A stretch of DNA of 64,000 nucleotides, taken from positions 24,274 to 88,273 of the forward strand of contig NZ_KZ859513.1 in NCBI RefSeq assembly GCF_003382685.1. The letters are read 5' to 3'. A program made the translations under genes and the position numbers. Source of the DNA: Halorussus litoreus. Lineage in GTDB: Archaea > Halobacteriota > Halobacteria > Halobacteriales > Haladaptataceae. Below, piece after piece: positions 8,375 through 16,012 of this stretch. A model generated the notes under the pieces. The model saw nothing but the letters and a program-made list of their open reading frames with translations. It was not told where the DNA came from and ran no database searches. Position 1 is the first letter of the stretch. Each line of letters starts with the position of its first letter.

Positions 8375-8928
8375 CGGCGGTCACCCCCGAGCGGAACGTC
8401 TCGAATCGTCGGGGTCGATAACGTGTTCATAGTCGATGGGTTTGCCCGACCGTACCGCCAGACGGCGGGCCGGGCGTTACCGTCACCAAACCCCTCTCGT
8501 CTCTTTGTTATACGCCACCTGTCGACAGGTATATACATCCTATCAGGGCGCTGCCGGGCGATTTTCCCGTTCGTCGAGCGAGCACAGAAGTTTCCTCTGA
8601 ATCCGCAACCGCCCCAGTGAGTAGCGAGACAGACAGCGCGTATTCCCGAGGATGGCCGCGCGTATCGAGCGTCGTGGCCGACCGTATCGGGTGGCTTGCC
8701 GGCACCTATCGGACCTCGTGCCAGCCCCTAGCCCGAATTCGGCCGGCCGTACCGCGGGGTTACCCCCGAACAGCAACTGGGTAACAAAGTGGCGAGGTCC
8801 CGATTTCGTCGCTATGCGGCGGTCTCACCTGCGGACGTCCCCACGTACCGGTCACTCTCGGACGTCCTCGCACTCCGCTGGCCCCGAACGCCCGTTGCTA
8901 CAGACGACTCGCCGACCTCCGAGGGAGC
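8375..8928. promoter_or_regulatory. Divergent intergenic region before the sugar operon
   Basis: This 554-nt gap separates the start of the minus-strand sugar operon from the DUF7344 gene on the plus strand. It contains the AT-rich elements GTTATAC (about 8507-8513) and GGTATATAC (about 8529-8537), which flank a 14-bp perfect palindrome. No open frame in it looks coding. Promoters in both directions are expected here, but I cannot fix the transcription starts. Confidence 0.4.
8517..8530. promoter_or_regulatory. Palindromic operator-like site ACCTGTCGACAGGT
   Basis: A 14-bp perfect palindrome lies directly between two TATA-like boxes in the divergent gap upstream of the diacetamido-uronic acid operon. 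The arrangement suggests a dimeric repressor or activator site controlling one or both promoters. This rests on position and symmetry only. The DUF7344 winged-helix gene at 8929 is the nearest candidate regulator. Confidence 0.3.
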
Positions 8929-9489
8929 ATGTCGCGGGCTGAACCGCTCTCACAGGACGAGGTCTTCGAGGTCCTGAAGAGCCCGCGGCGACGCTACGCG
9001 CTGTACTATCTCCGGCGCGAAGGGGGTGAGTCGGACCTCTCGGACCTGACCGAGCAGGTGGCGGCGTGGGAGAACGAGACCACCGTCGCCGCGCTGTCGA
9101 CCGAGCAGCGCAAGCGGGTGTACATCTCGCTGTACCAGACCCACCTCCCGAAACTCGACGAGGCGAACATCGTCGAGTACGACCGCGACGAGGGCGTCGT
9201 CCGACTGGCCGACAGGGCCTCGGACGTCGACATCTACCTCGGGAACGTCTCGCGCGAACAGTTTCCCTGGGACCGGTACTACCTCGCACTCGTCGGGATA
9301 AGCGGCGTGCTCGTCGCGGCGGCGTGGCTGGAGATTGCCCCGTTCGCCGCCGTTCCGGGGCTCGTGCTCGCGACGGTCATCCTGATCGCGTTCGGGCTCT
9401 CGGCTATCGTCCACTACCTCGGGTACCGACGCGGTGGCGATCTCGGCGCGCCGCCCGAACTGGCTCCGGCGAACGGACAGGAGAATTAG
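8929..9489 (+). CDS. DUF7344 winged-helix membrane-anchored regulator
   Basis: A 186-residue protein. Residues 8-100 form a haloarchaeal DUF7344 helix-turn-helix domain (EVLKSPRRRYALYYLRRE, then LYQTHLPKLDEANIVEYD), related to ArsR-type DNA-binding domains. Residues about 112-160 hold two hydrophobic helices and a short charged C-terminus follows. A membrane-tethered transcription factor is the simplest reading. Its stop codon abuts the GlmM start with no gap, so the two are cotranscribed. It is divergent from the surface-sugar operon and may regulate it, but that is inference. Confidence 0.75.
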   Translation: MSRAEPLSQDEVFEVLKSPRRRYALYYLRREGGESDLSDLTEQVAAWENETTVAALSTEQRKRVYISLYQTHLPKLDEANIVEYDRDEGVVRLADRASDVDIYLGNVSREQFPWDRYYLALVGISGVLVAAAWLEIAPFAAVPGLVLATVILIAFGLSAIVHYLGYRRGGDLGAPPELAPANGQEN

Positions 9490-10815
9490 ATGTTCGGAAC
9501 CAGCGGCGTTCGCGGCCGCGTCGGCGACGACGTAACGTGCGACCTCGCGCTCGCGGTCGGGCGCGCGCTCGCGAGCGAGGGCCACGAGGAGGTGGTCGTG
9601 GGCCGCGACGCCCGCGAGAGCGGGCGGATGCTCGCGGACGCGGCCGCGGCGGGACTCCGGGAGTGCGGGGCCGACGTGATTCGGCTCGGCGAGGCAGCGA
9701 CGCCTACGGTGGCCCGGAGCGTCGGCTGGCGGGACGCCGACGCCGGGCTGGTGGTGACCGCGAGCCACAACCCGCCCGAGGACAACGGCCTGAAGCTCTG
9801 GAACCCTTCCGGGCAGGCGTTCGACGAGGACCAGCGCGAGACCATCGCGGCGCGCGTGCGCGAAGAGGAGTTCTCGTTCGCGGACTGGGACGACCTCGGC
9901 GAGGAGCGCGAGTGGGGCAGCCAGAATAGGAAAAGTGCCGACCAGCGACACGTCGAGGCGCTGGTCGGCGCGGCCGCGTCGGGCAACTGCTCGCTCGTCG
10001 TCGACGCGGGCAACGGCGTCGGGCAGGTGACGGCGACTGCGCTCCGGCGGCTCGGCCACGACGTGCGGACGCTGAACGCCACGCCCGACGGCTCGTTTCC
10101 CGCACGACCGAGCGAGCCGACCGCGGAGAACTGCCGGGGGCTCGCCGAACTCACCGCGGCTTCGGACGCCGACTTCGGCATCGCTCACGACGGCGACGCC
10201 GACCGGATGCGCGCGGTGACCGGCGACGGCGAGTTCGTCTCGGGCGACGTCCTGCTCGCGGTGTTCGCCCGCGAGGCCGCCAACCCCGGTGACGAGGTCG
10301 CGGTCCCGGTCGACACCAGCCTCGCGGTCGCGGACGCGCTCGAACGGCAGGCCGTCTCGGTCGCGCGGACGCGAGTGGGCGACGTGTACGTGGCCGAGCG
10401 CGCCAGCGACTGCGGCGTGGCGTTCGGCGGCGAGCCCAGCGGCGCGTGGATCTGGCCGGCCGAGACGCTTTGTCCCGACGGCCCGCTGGCCGCGTGTCGG
10501 CTCGCGGCGCTCGTCGCCCGCCGGAAACCGCTCGGCCGGCTCGTCGACGACATCGAGACGTACCCCCTCCGGCGCGGGAGCGTCCGGACCGACCGGAAGG
10601 CCGCGGTGATGGACCGCGTCCGCGAGCGGGTTCGCGCGGAGTACCGGGCTGTCTCGGCGCTCGACGGCGTGCGGGTGGGCACCGACGAGGGCTGGTTCCT
10701 CGTGCGCGCGAGCGGGACCGAACCGCTGGTCAGAGTCACTGCGGAGGCCCGGAGCCGTACCCGCGTCGACGACCTCTTCGTGGAGGCGACCGCGCTGGTC
10801 GAGGACTGCGAGTAG
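9490..10815 (+). CDS. glmM: Phosphoglucosamine/phosphohexomutase
   Basis: A 441-residue alpha-D-phosphohexomutase starting MFGTSGVRGRV. The active-site serine is Ser92 in VVTASHNPPEDNG, the Mg2+-binding loop is DGDADR with Asp234, Asp236 and Asp238, the sugar-binding loop is GGEPSGAW and the C-terminal phosphate loop is RASGTEPLVRV. The sequence pattern is closest to archaeal GlmM, which makes glucosamine-1-phosphate for UDP-GlcNAc, although archaeal members can also act on glucose or mannose phosphates. Its place beside the UDP-GlcNAc-consuming operon fits precursor supply. It follows the DUF7344 gene directly. Confidence 0.88.
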   Translation: MFGTSGVRGRVGDDVTCDLALAVGRALASEGHEEVVVGRDARESGRMLADAAAAGLRECGADVIRLGEAATPTVARSVGWRDADAGLVVTASHNPPEDNGLKLWNPSGQAFDEDQRETIAARVREEEFSFADWDDLGEEREWGSQNRKSADQRHVEALVGAAASGNCSLVVDAGNGVGQVTATALRRLGHDVRTLNATPDGSFPARPSEPTAENCRGLAELTAASDADFGIAHDGDADRMRAVTGDGEFVSGDVLLAVFAREAANPGDEVAVPVDTSLAVADALERQAVSVARTRVGDVYVAERASDCGVAFGGEPSGAWIWPAETLCPDGPLAACRLAALVARRKPLGRLVDDIETYPLRRGSVRTDRKAAVMDRVRERVRAEYRAVSALDGVRVGTDEGWFLVRASGTEPLVRVTAEARSRTRVDDLFVEATALVEDCE

Positions 10816-10995
10816 CGCTGGGGCAGTCCAGCCGATTTTTGAGCGCTGACGGTGGCCGAGCAGGGAGAGGCGCAGTGCGTCTCGCGTGCCGTGCAGGCGA
10901 CGCGTGGGTCGCCCGCAGCCATCGCAGGCCGAAGGCCGAGAAGCGCAGCCAATCATACGGGGCGGTCAAGTTGATTCCCTTACCAGAAGCAGGGT

Positions 10996-11193
10996 CTACT
11001 TCGTGCCGAATCTGTAGAGACCGACGAAAACGCTCGTGATCAGGAGGCCACCTCCAGTAACGACGAACAGTCTCGAAACGTTAATTTCCCCGAACGCGAG
11101 GGTGCCGGGAATCACCATCCCGAGAACGACTGCTGACAATCCCATCCAGAACACCTCGTTGCGCTGGTAAAGCCCTCGCAGGGTTTCCACCAT
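10996..11193 (-). CDS. Small two-helix membrane protein
   Basis: A 65-residue protein starting MVETLRGLYQRNEVFW, with two hydrophobic segments (GLSAVVLGMVIPGTLAF and LFVVTGGGLLITSVFVGLY) and a short basic end. I chose the ATG at 11193 because a TTTATC box lies 24-30 nt upstream, as for a leaderless message; the longer frame begins with TTG. No family is recognised. Confidence 0.55.
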   Translation of the reverse strand: MVETLRGLYQRNEVFWMGLSAVVLGMVIPGTLAFGEINVSRLFVVTGGGLLITSVFVGLYRFGTK

Positions 11194-11315
11194 ACTGTTC
11201 CTGGAAGTGTTCAGGAGATAAACCTTCGTTCTTCGATCCAATCGCCCGTCTTCGAACAGCTACTTTACTTCGACTGTATCCCGGGAGGAGCGGAGTTCGA
11301 CGGAGCCAGACTATC

Positions 11316-11543
11316 TCATATCCGGTCGACGACGTCGCACACCGAGTCAGATTCGGCGACGATGAATGCCTCTTCGCGGAGTTGGTCCTCGTTCTCGGGG
11401 AGGAACATCAGGTGCCCGCGGTCGTCCTTCCGGGCGCGGACGACCTCCCAGTCGGCGATGTCGTAGCCCAGGTCCTCCGGTTCGGGATCGCGGGCGACGC
11501 CCTGCCAGTGCTCGCGGCCCGCCTCGACGTTATTCGTCGCCAT
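11316..11543 (-). CDS. Small uncharacterised haloarchaeal protein
   Basis: A 75-residue acidic protein beginning MATNNVEAGREHWQGV, with the block DPEPEDLGYDIADWEVVR and a mixed C-terminus (HLMFLPENEDQLREEAFIV). There is no signal or membrane segment and the family is not recognised. Its start lies inside the 3' end of the truncated signal-peptide copy at 11530-11688, in another frame, so the two are probably on one transcript and translationally coupled. Confidence 0.6.
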   Translation of the reverse strand: MATNNVEAGREHWQGVARDPEPEDLGYDIADWEVVRARKDDRGHLMFLPENEDQLREEAFIVAESDSVCDVVDRI

Positions 11544-11688
11544 CGTCACCCTCCGTGGTCTCTCCAAAATTGTCTGCCGATGATTCGGCGACAGTCGCCA
11601 CCGCAGCGTCTGCCAGTTGGAGGTGCGCCGCACGTCCGAGGAGCGCCTGTTCGGGATCACGTTCGCGTGCCGTCTCGTCGCGTGCCAT
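11530..11688 (-). pseudogene. Truncated copy of a Tat-signal N-terminus with its promoter
   Basis: A 52-residue frame starts MARDETARERDPEQALLGR. It matches the first 19 residues of the beta-helix protein at 12106-13002 (MARDETARERDPERSLLDR) except at three positions. The bases upstream of both starts are also alike (CCATT...AAAG...GTTCAAT...ACCA...TTTAAA.GTACC). After this point the copy diverges: the twin-arginine motif RRSYLRLAG has become RAAHLQLAD and the rest is a short acidic tail. It therefore looks like a partial duplication whose export signal has decayed. It may now serve only as a leader for the overlapping gene at 11316-11543. Confidence 0.6.
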
Positions 11689-12105
11689 GCGTATTCAACG
11701 GGCCATTACCAGTTCAAAAAGCTTCCGGATGCAGTTCAATATCTCCGTTACAATTTAAAGGTACCAATCGGCTGCGGGAGCGAGCGATCCCGACAAAAGG
11801 ATTTCCGTTGCTCTTGCCGACCGCTTACTTTCCCACTGTACTCCGAACGCAAACCGGCGTAATCCACCGTCCTTCGCGCCGAGCCAGTGGTGAAACGGTG
11901 TGAAACAGTGGTCGAAACGCGGCGTTGAGCTCGCAGTAGTGATGGATTACGAGTAGTCACGGAACGACCCAAAGGCCAGAATCGGGAGCGGAAAAGAGTC
12001 GAGCGGCGGCAGTTAGCGAAGAAGAATCAGAGAGAAGTCGAGCCTTGGAGGGCAAGAGGGAGAGTCGAGCGCGGCTGAGACTGTCGAGCGCCAGCGGGGA
12101 CCAAC
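11689..12105. other. Intergenic region with duplicated promoter
   Basis: The right of this 417-nt gap is the 3' side of the beta-helix gene. The left (about 11689-11770) is the duplicated upstream region matching 13003-13085. Apart from that I see no convincing gene, only short open frames without haloarchaeal coding bias. Confidence 0.4.
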
Positions 12106-13002
12106 CTACTGGGACGACACGGCGTCCTCGGGAGTTGCCGGGACACCGGCCGGAATCCTGTCGGTGTCGGCCTCGTCGTCCCAGCGGGTGTTCGTGGCCG
12201 AGACGGAGGGGTTCCCGGCCCGTTCGGTGTGCTCGGCGTAGCCGCCCTCGATGTCCGAGTCGCGGACATCGACGGGACCCCACCACGCCCAGACGCCGCG
12301 GGAGTTGACCGCGCCGTCGTCGAGCGCGCGGGCCGAGCCGGTCTTCACCACGCAGTTGTCGACGCGGCAGGTCCGGCCGTCGATGGAGCCGACCCGGATG
12401 TTCGCCACGTTGTTGCTCTCGAAGTAGCTGTCCTCGACGTGGACCACGCCGCCGTGGCTGTCACTCACCGATGCGCCCGGGCCGGTGCCGTACAGGCCGT
12501 TATCGACGAAGTGCCGCACGTTGAGGTTCCGGAACGTGATGGTCCCGTAGTGGTCGCTACCGTGGACCCAGATGGCTCCCTCGTCGGAGCCCTCGGTCTG
12601 GCCGTCGCCCATGTAGACGTTCTCCACGAGCCCTTCGGCGTCCTCGCTGCTCACGGCGGGGTCGAGCAGATAGTGGCCGCCGGGGTGTTCGCCCTCGAAG
12701 GCGACGTTCCGGACGGTCCAGTCGTCACCGGAGGCGGAGATTCGCGCCGACGCGCCGTCGGCAGTCATGTCGAGGTGGAGGTTCTCGAGCGTCTCGCCGC
12801 TTTCGACCTCGAAGGACCGGGTTTCGCCAGCGGGGACCGTGATCGTCTCGTAGGTCGTCTCTTGGCCCGCGGCGTCCGCGGAACCACTCGCGCCTGCCAC
12901 TGCGACCGAGGCCGCCGCCGCGCCGGCCAGTCGGAGGTACGACCGGCGGTCGAGCAGCGAGCGTTCGGGATCGCGTTCGCGTGCCGTCTCGTCGCGTGCC
13001 AT
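12106..13002 (-). CDS. Tat-exported right-handed beta-helix protein
   Basis: A 298-residue protein with a twin-arginine signal (DRRSYLRLAGAAAASVAVAG, residues 18-37) followed by a likely cleavage region near residue 45. The mature part repeats short strands such as WTVRNVAFEGEH, TITFRNLNVRHF, VVHVEDSYFESNNVANIRVG and CRVDNCVVKTG, the pattern of pectate-lyase-like parallel beta-helices. Such proteins bind or cleave polysaccharides, but no catalytic residues can be assigned here. It is folded and exported by Tat, as is usual in haloarchaea. It has its own promoter and lies between the two surface-glycan loci, which suggests a cell-surface role. Confidence 0.75.
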   Translation of the reverse strand: MARDETARERDPERSLLDRRSYLRLAGAAAASVAVAGASGSADAAGQETTYETITVPAGETRSFEVESGETLENLHLDMTADGASARISASGDDWTVRNVAFEGEHPGGHYLLDPAVSSEDAEGLVENVYMGDGQTEGSDEGAIWVHGSDHYGTITFRNLNVRHFVDNGLYGTGPGASVSDSHGGVVHVEDSYFESNNVANIRVGSIDGRTCRVDNCVVKTGSARALDDGAVNSRGVWAWWGPVDVRDSDIEGGYAEHTERAGNPSVSATNTRWDDEADTDRIPAGVPATPEDAVSSQ

Positions 13003-13027
13003 GCAGTTTTCAATGGAAGGCCGGCCA

Positions 13028-13037
13028 TTCTTAAAGG
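13028..13037 (-). promoter_or_regulatory. TATA-like box for the beta-helix gene
   Basis: Read on the minus strand, the sequence is ACCTTTAAGAAT, centred about 30 nt before the ATG at 13002. This is the spacing for a leaderless haloarchaeal transcript. A related but altered copy lies in front of the truncated gene at 11688. Confidence 0.5.
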
Positions 13038-13241
13038 TTCCGTCTTGAGTTCAATGCTTGATTACCAATTTAAAAGTACCGGCCACCTGTGCAACGGTCG
13101 AAACGAACGCCAGCGTCTTCGCCGAAACGACGCGTTTCCGCCGCGTAACGCGAGCCTAACCGTCGAGAATCGCGACAGGTCGCGGTTGCACCCCGGCAGA
13201 CGCCGTATAACAAAGGCCGAACGCGAGGTTCGTACGACTGC

Positions 13242-14954
13242 ATGGCTGACCCCCCGCAGGCCAATCTGAAGACGCTGCTCGTCGGCATCGACGCCGGGTG
13301 TCGGCCGGTTCTCGACCCGCTCGTGGAGGCGGGCGCTGTGCCGAACCTCGCGTCGGTGTTCGAAACCGGCGCGGTCGGGACGCTCACCTCCCAGATTCCG
13401 CCGTGGACCCCGAGCGCGTGGCCCTCGCTGTACACCGGCGTCAACCCCGGCAAGCACGGCGTGTTCGGCTTCCTCACCTTCGACGGCTACGACTGGGACG
13501 TGGTGAACGCGACCCACGTCCGCGAACGGACCGTCTGGGAGCTACTCGACCACCGCGACGCATCGAGCGTCGTGGTCAACGCGCCGGTGACTCATCCGCC
13601 GACCGAGTTCGACGGAGCGGTCGTCCCGGGCTACACCGCGCCCGAGAATCCCGACTGCCACCCCGAGGGGTTGCTCGACGACGTTCGGGACGAGATCGGC
13701 GACTACCGCGTGTACGCCCCGCGGGACGCCGACGAGGTAGACGCTGTCGAGTGGTACCGACGCCTCGTGCGGATGCGCGGCGAGGCGTTCCGATATCTCG
13801 CCGAACGGTTCGCCCCCGATTTCGGCTTCGTCCAGTTTCAGGCGACCGACACCGTGTTCCACGAGTTCCCGGGCGACGACGCGAAGGTTCGGGCGGTGTA
13901 CGAGGCGGTCGACGACCAAGTCGGCGCGATCGTGGCGGCCTGCGACCCCGACACCGTCGTCGTCGCCAGCGATCACGGGATGGGCGAGTACGGCGGCCAC
14001 GAGTTCCGGCCCAACGAGTTCCTGCGCGAGCGCGGCCTCGTCGAGACCACGACCGAGGGCGACGGGATGCCCACGTGGTCGACCATCGCCGACGACGAGT
14101 TGCAGGGCGACGATACGTCGGATCGGGGTGGCGAGGGATCGGGAGCGGCCGACGTGTCGGCCGCTCCCGATCCCTCGCCGCGCGGAGGTGGGGCATCCGG
14201 GGCGCTCGGAGGCGATGTGTCCGGAGCGCTCGAACGCGGCATGTCCGGCCTCGCGTCGCTCGGCGTCACCGCCCAGCGCATCAAGGCCGCACTCGACGCG
14301 GTCGGGCTGGCGGAGTTCGTCGCCGAGCGCGTCCCGACCGACGTCGCCCGCGCGGCCGCCGAGCAGGTCGACTTCCCGAACTCCACCGCGTACGCCCGCG
14401 ACCGCATCGAACTCGGCGTCCGGGTGAACCTCGCGGGTCGCGAGCCCGAGGGCACCGTCGCGCCCGAGGAGTACGAGCGGGTCCGCGACGAGGTGATCGA
14501 GGCCCTCTCCGGCGTCGAAACGCCAGACGGCAAGCCTGTGTTCGAGCAGGTTACCCGTCGAGAGGAGGTGTTCTCGGGTTCCTACGTCGAACAAGCGCCC
14601 GACGTGATCACGGTCCCTCGCGAGTACGACGAGTTCCTCTCGACGCGGGTGGGCGACGGGGTGTTCGGCCCGCCGAGCGAGCCGTACAACCACAAGCGCG
14701 AGGGCGTGGTGGCGCTGTCGGGGGCAGGCGTCGACTCGGACGCCGACCTCTCGGACGCCCACCTCTTCGACGTGGCCCCGACGGTGCTGGCGACGCTGGA
14801 CCAGCCTGCCGGCGACCACATGGACGGCTCGGTGCTGTCCCCGGTCGAGCCGGTCGGCACGGAATCGTACCCCGCGTTCGACGCGGGCGAACGACGAGCG
14901 ACCGACGACGGCGAGGTGGAAGCCCGTCTCGCGGAGCTCGGGTATCTGGAATGA
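13242..14954 (+). CDS. Alkaline-phosphatase-superfamily phosphodiesterase/sulfatase-like protein
   Basis: A 570-residue cytosolic enzyme of the alkaline phosphatase superfamily (nucleotide pyrophosphatase/phosphodiesterase type). Probable metal and catalytic residues are Asp17 (VGIDAG), Thr56 (PPWTPSAWPSLYTG), Asp203/His207 (ATDTVFHEF), Asp244 and His245 (ASDHGM) and His253. Relatives in archaeal surface-glycan clusters are thought to transfer or hydrolyse phosphate, phosphoglycerol or sulfate groups, but the substrate is unknown. A Gly/Ser/Pro-rich insert of about 40 residues (295-335) splits the domain and contains a 50-bp palindrome read in frame. The FemAB-like gene follows after 19 nt, so the two are probably one operon. 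Confidence 0.82.
   Translation: MADPPQANLKTLLVGIDAGCRPVLDPLVEAGAVPNLASVFETGAVGTLTSQIPPWTPSAWPSLYTGVNPGKHGVFGFLTFDGYDWDVVNATHVRERTVWELLDHRDASSVVVNAPVTHPPTEFDGAVVPGYTAPENPDCHPEGLLDDVRDEIGDYRVYAPRDADEVDAVEWYRRLVRMRGEAFRYLAERFAPDFGFVQFQATDTVFHEFPGDDAKVRAVYEAVDDQVGAIVAACDPDTVVVASDHGMGEYGGHEFRPNEFLRERGLVETTTEGDGMPTWSTIADDELQGDDTSDRGGEGSGAADVSAAPDPSPRGGGASGALGGDVSGALERGMSGLASLGVTAQRIKAALDAVGLAEFVAERVPTDVARAAAEQVDFPNSTAYARDRIELGVRVNLAGREPEGTVAPEEYERVRDEVIEALSGVETPDGKPVFEQVTRREEVFSGSYVEQAPDVITVPREYDEFLSTRVGDGVFGPPSEPYNHKREGVVALSGAGVDSDADLSDAHLFDVAPTVLATLDQPAGDHMDGSVLSPVEPVGTESYPAFDAGERRATDDGEVEARLAELGYLE
14130..14179. repeat. Palindrome P2 (24-bp arms) inside a coding insert
   Basis: Arms at 14130-14153 and 14156-14179 are fully complementary with only a 2-nt centre (GT). 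The structure is read through in frame inside the phosphodiesterase-like gene and encodes the EGSGAADVSAAPDPSP stretch, in an insert between conserved parts of the enzyme. Confidence 0.9.
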
Positions 14955-14973
14955 CACGACCTTCCGAGATGGC

Positions 14974-15996
14974 ATGAGCATTAGCATCCTGGACAACGAC
15001 GGTATCACGATCGGCCCCGCAGACGCATTCGACCACCACGACTGGAACGACCTCGTGGAGCGGTCGCCCCAGACGAACGTCTTCCATCGCCGGGAGTCAC
15101 TGGCGGTGCAGGCTGACCACGCCAACGCGCGGCTCCACGCGCTGGTCGGCTACAAGGGCCACGAACCGGTGGGTATCTTCCCGGTCTTCGAGAAGCGCGC
15201 TGGCGGCATGTCGATGGCGTTCTCGCCCGCGCCGAGCCTCTGGGTGTCGTATCTCGGGCCGGCGCTGCTCAACTTCCGGAAGCTCAAGCGCCGCAAGCGC
15301 GAGCGCCGGACCAAGCGGTTCGTCCGGGGCTGTCTCGACTGGGTCGACCGCGAGGTCGGCCCGAAGTACACGCAGGTCCGCCCGGACCCGGCCTTCCGGG
15401 ACGTGCGACCCTTCGAGTGGAACGACTACGAGATCGACGTGCGCCACACCTACAGCGTGGACCTCACCCGCGACGAGGACGACCTGCTGAAATCGTTCTC
15501 CAGCGACGCCCGGAACAACGTCCGGACCGAGGGCGACTACCGGGTGTACGAAGGGGGTCCCGACGAGATCGAAGCCATCGTCTCGCAGGTCCGGGAGCGC
15601 CACGACGAGCAGGACGAGAGCTACGGCGTGACGCCATCGTTCGTGATCGACCTCCACGAGCGCCTGCCGGAGGGAACGGTCCGACCCTACGCCTGCGAGA
15701 TCGACGGCGAGGTCGCGGGCGGCATGGTGGCACTGGAGGACGGCGACACCGTCTACCGGTGGCAGGGCGGCGCGAAGCACCACCGCGACCTGCCGGTCAA
15801 CGATCTGGTGGACTGGACCATCATGGCCGACGCGATGGACCGGGGAATCGAGCGCTACGACCTCGTCGGTGCGAACGAGGAGCGCCTCTGTGGCTACAAG
15901 GCCAAGTTCGCGCCGCGACTCCGGGCCCACTACACGCTGGAGAAGGGCAACAAGGTCACGAACGCGCTGTCGAGCGTCTACCAGCGACTGCGGTGA
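14974..15996 (+). CDS. FemAB/FemX-like GNAT transferase, second copy
   Basis: A 340-residue paralogue of the protein at 951-2039. Shared blocks include LLKSFSSDARNNVRTEGDY, YRWQGGAKHHRDLPVNDL and YDLVGANEERLCGYKAKFA, near residues 170, 255 and 295. FemAB relatives attach amino acids or acyl groups to envelope precursors, and the archaeal acceptor is unknown. It lies 19 nt after the phosphodiesterase-like gene. Having two family members within 14 kb, each next to a different glycan-type gene set, suggests two modification steps or two surface polymers. Confidence 0.85.
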   Translation: MSISILDNDGITIGPADAFDHHDWNDLVERSPQTNVFHRRESLAVQADHANARLHALVGYKGHEPVGIFPVFEKRAGGMSMAFSPAPSLWVSYLGPALLNFRKLKRRKRERRTKRFVRGCLDWVDREVGPKYTQVRPDPAFRDVRPFEWNDYEIDVRHTYSVDLTRDEDDLLKSFSSDARNNVRTEGDYRVYEGGPDEIEAIVSQVRERHDEQDESYGVTPSFVIDLHERLPEGTVRPYACEIDGEVAGGMVALEDGDTVYRWQGGAKHHRDLPVNDLVDWTIMADAMDRGIERYDLVGANEERLCGYKAKFAPRLRAHYTLEKGNKVTNALSSVYQRLR

Positions 15997-16012
15997 TCGC
16001 TTTTCGCCGAAG

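Noticed and set aside
6293-8620. A 775-codon open frame on the plus strand across the sugar operon
   Set aside because: It lies opposite three well-recognised genes, its translation is rich in Arg, Gly, Val and His without any family motif, and long antisense frames are expected in high-GC haloarchaeal DNA.
14130-14179. Intrinsic terminator
   Set aside because: The hairpin is in the middle of an intact coding region with conserved domain parts on both sides and no T-tract after it.
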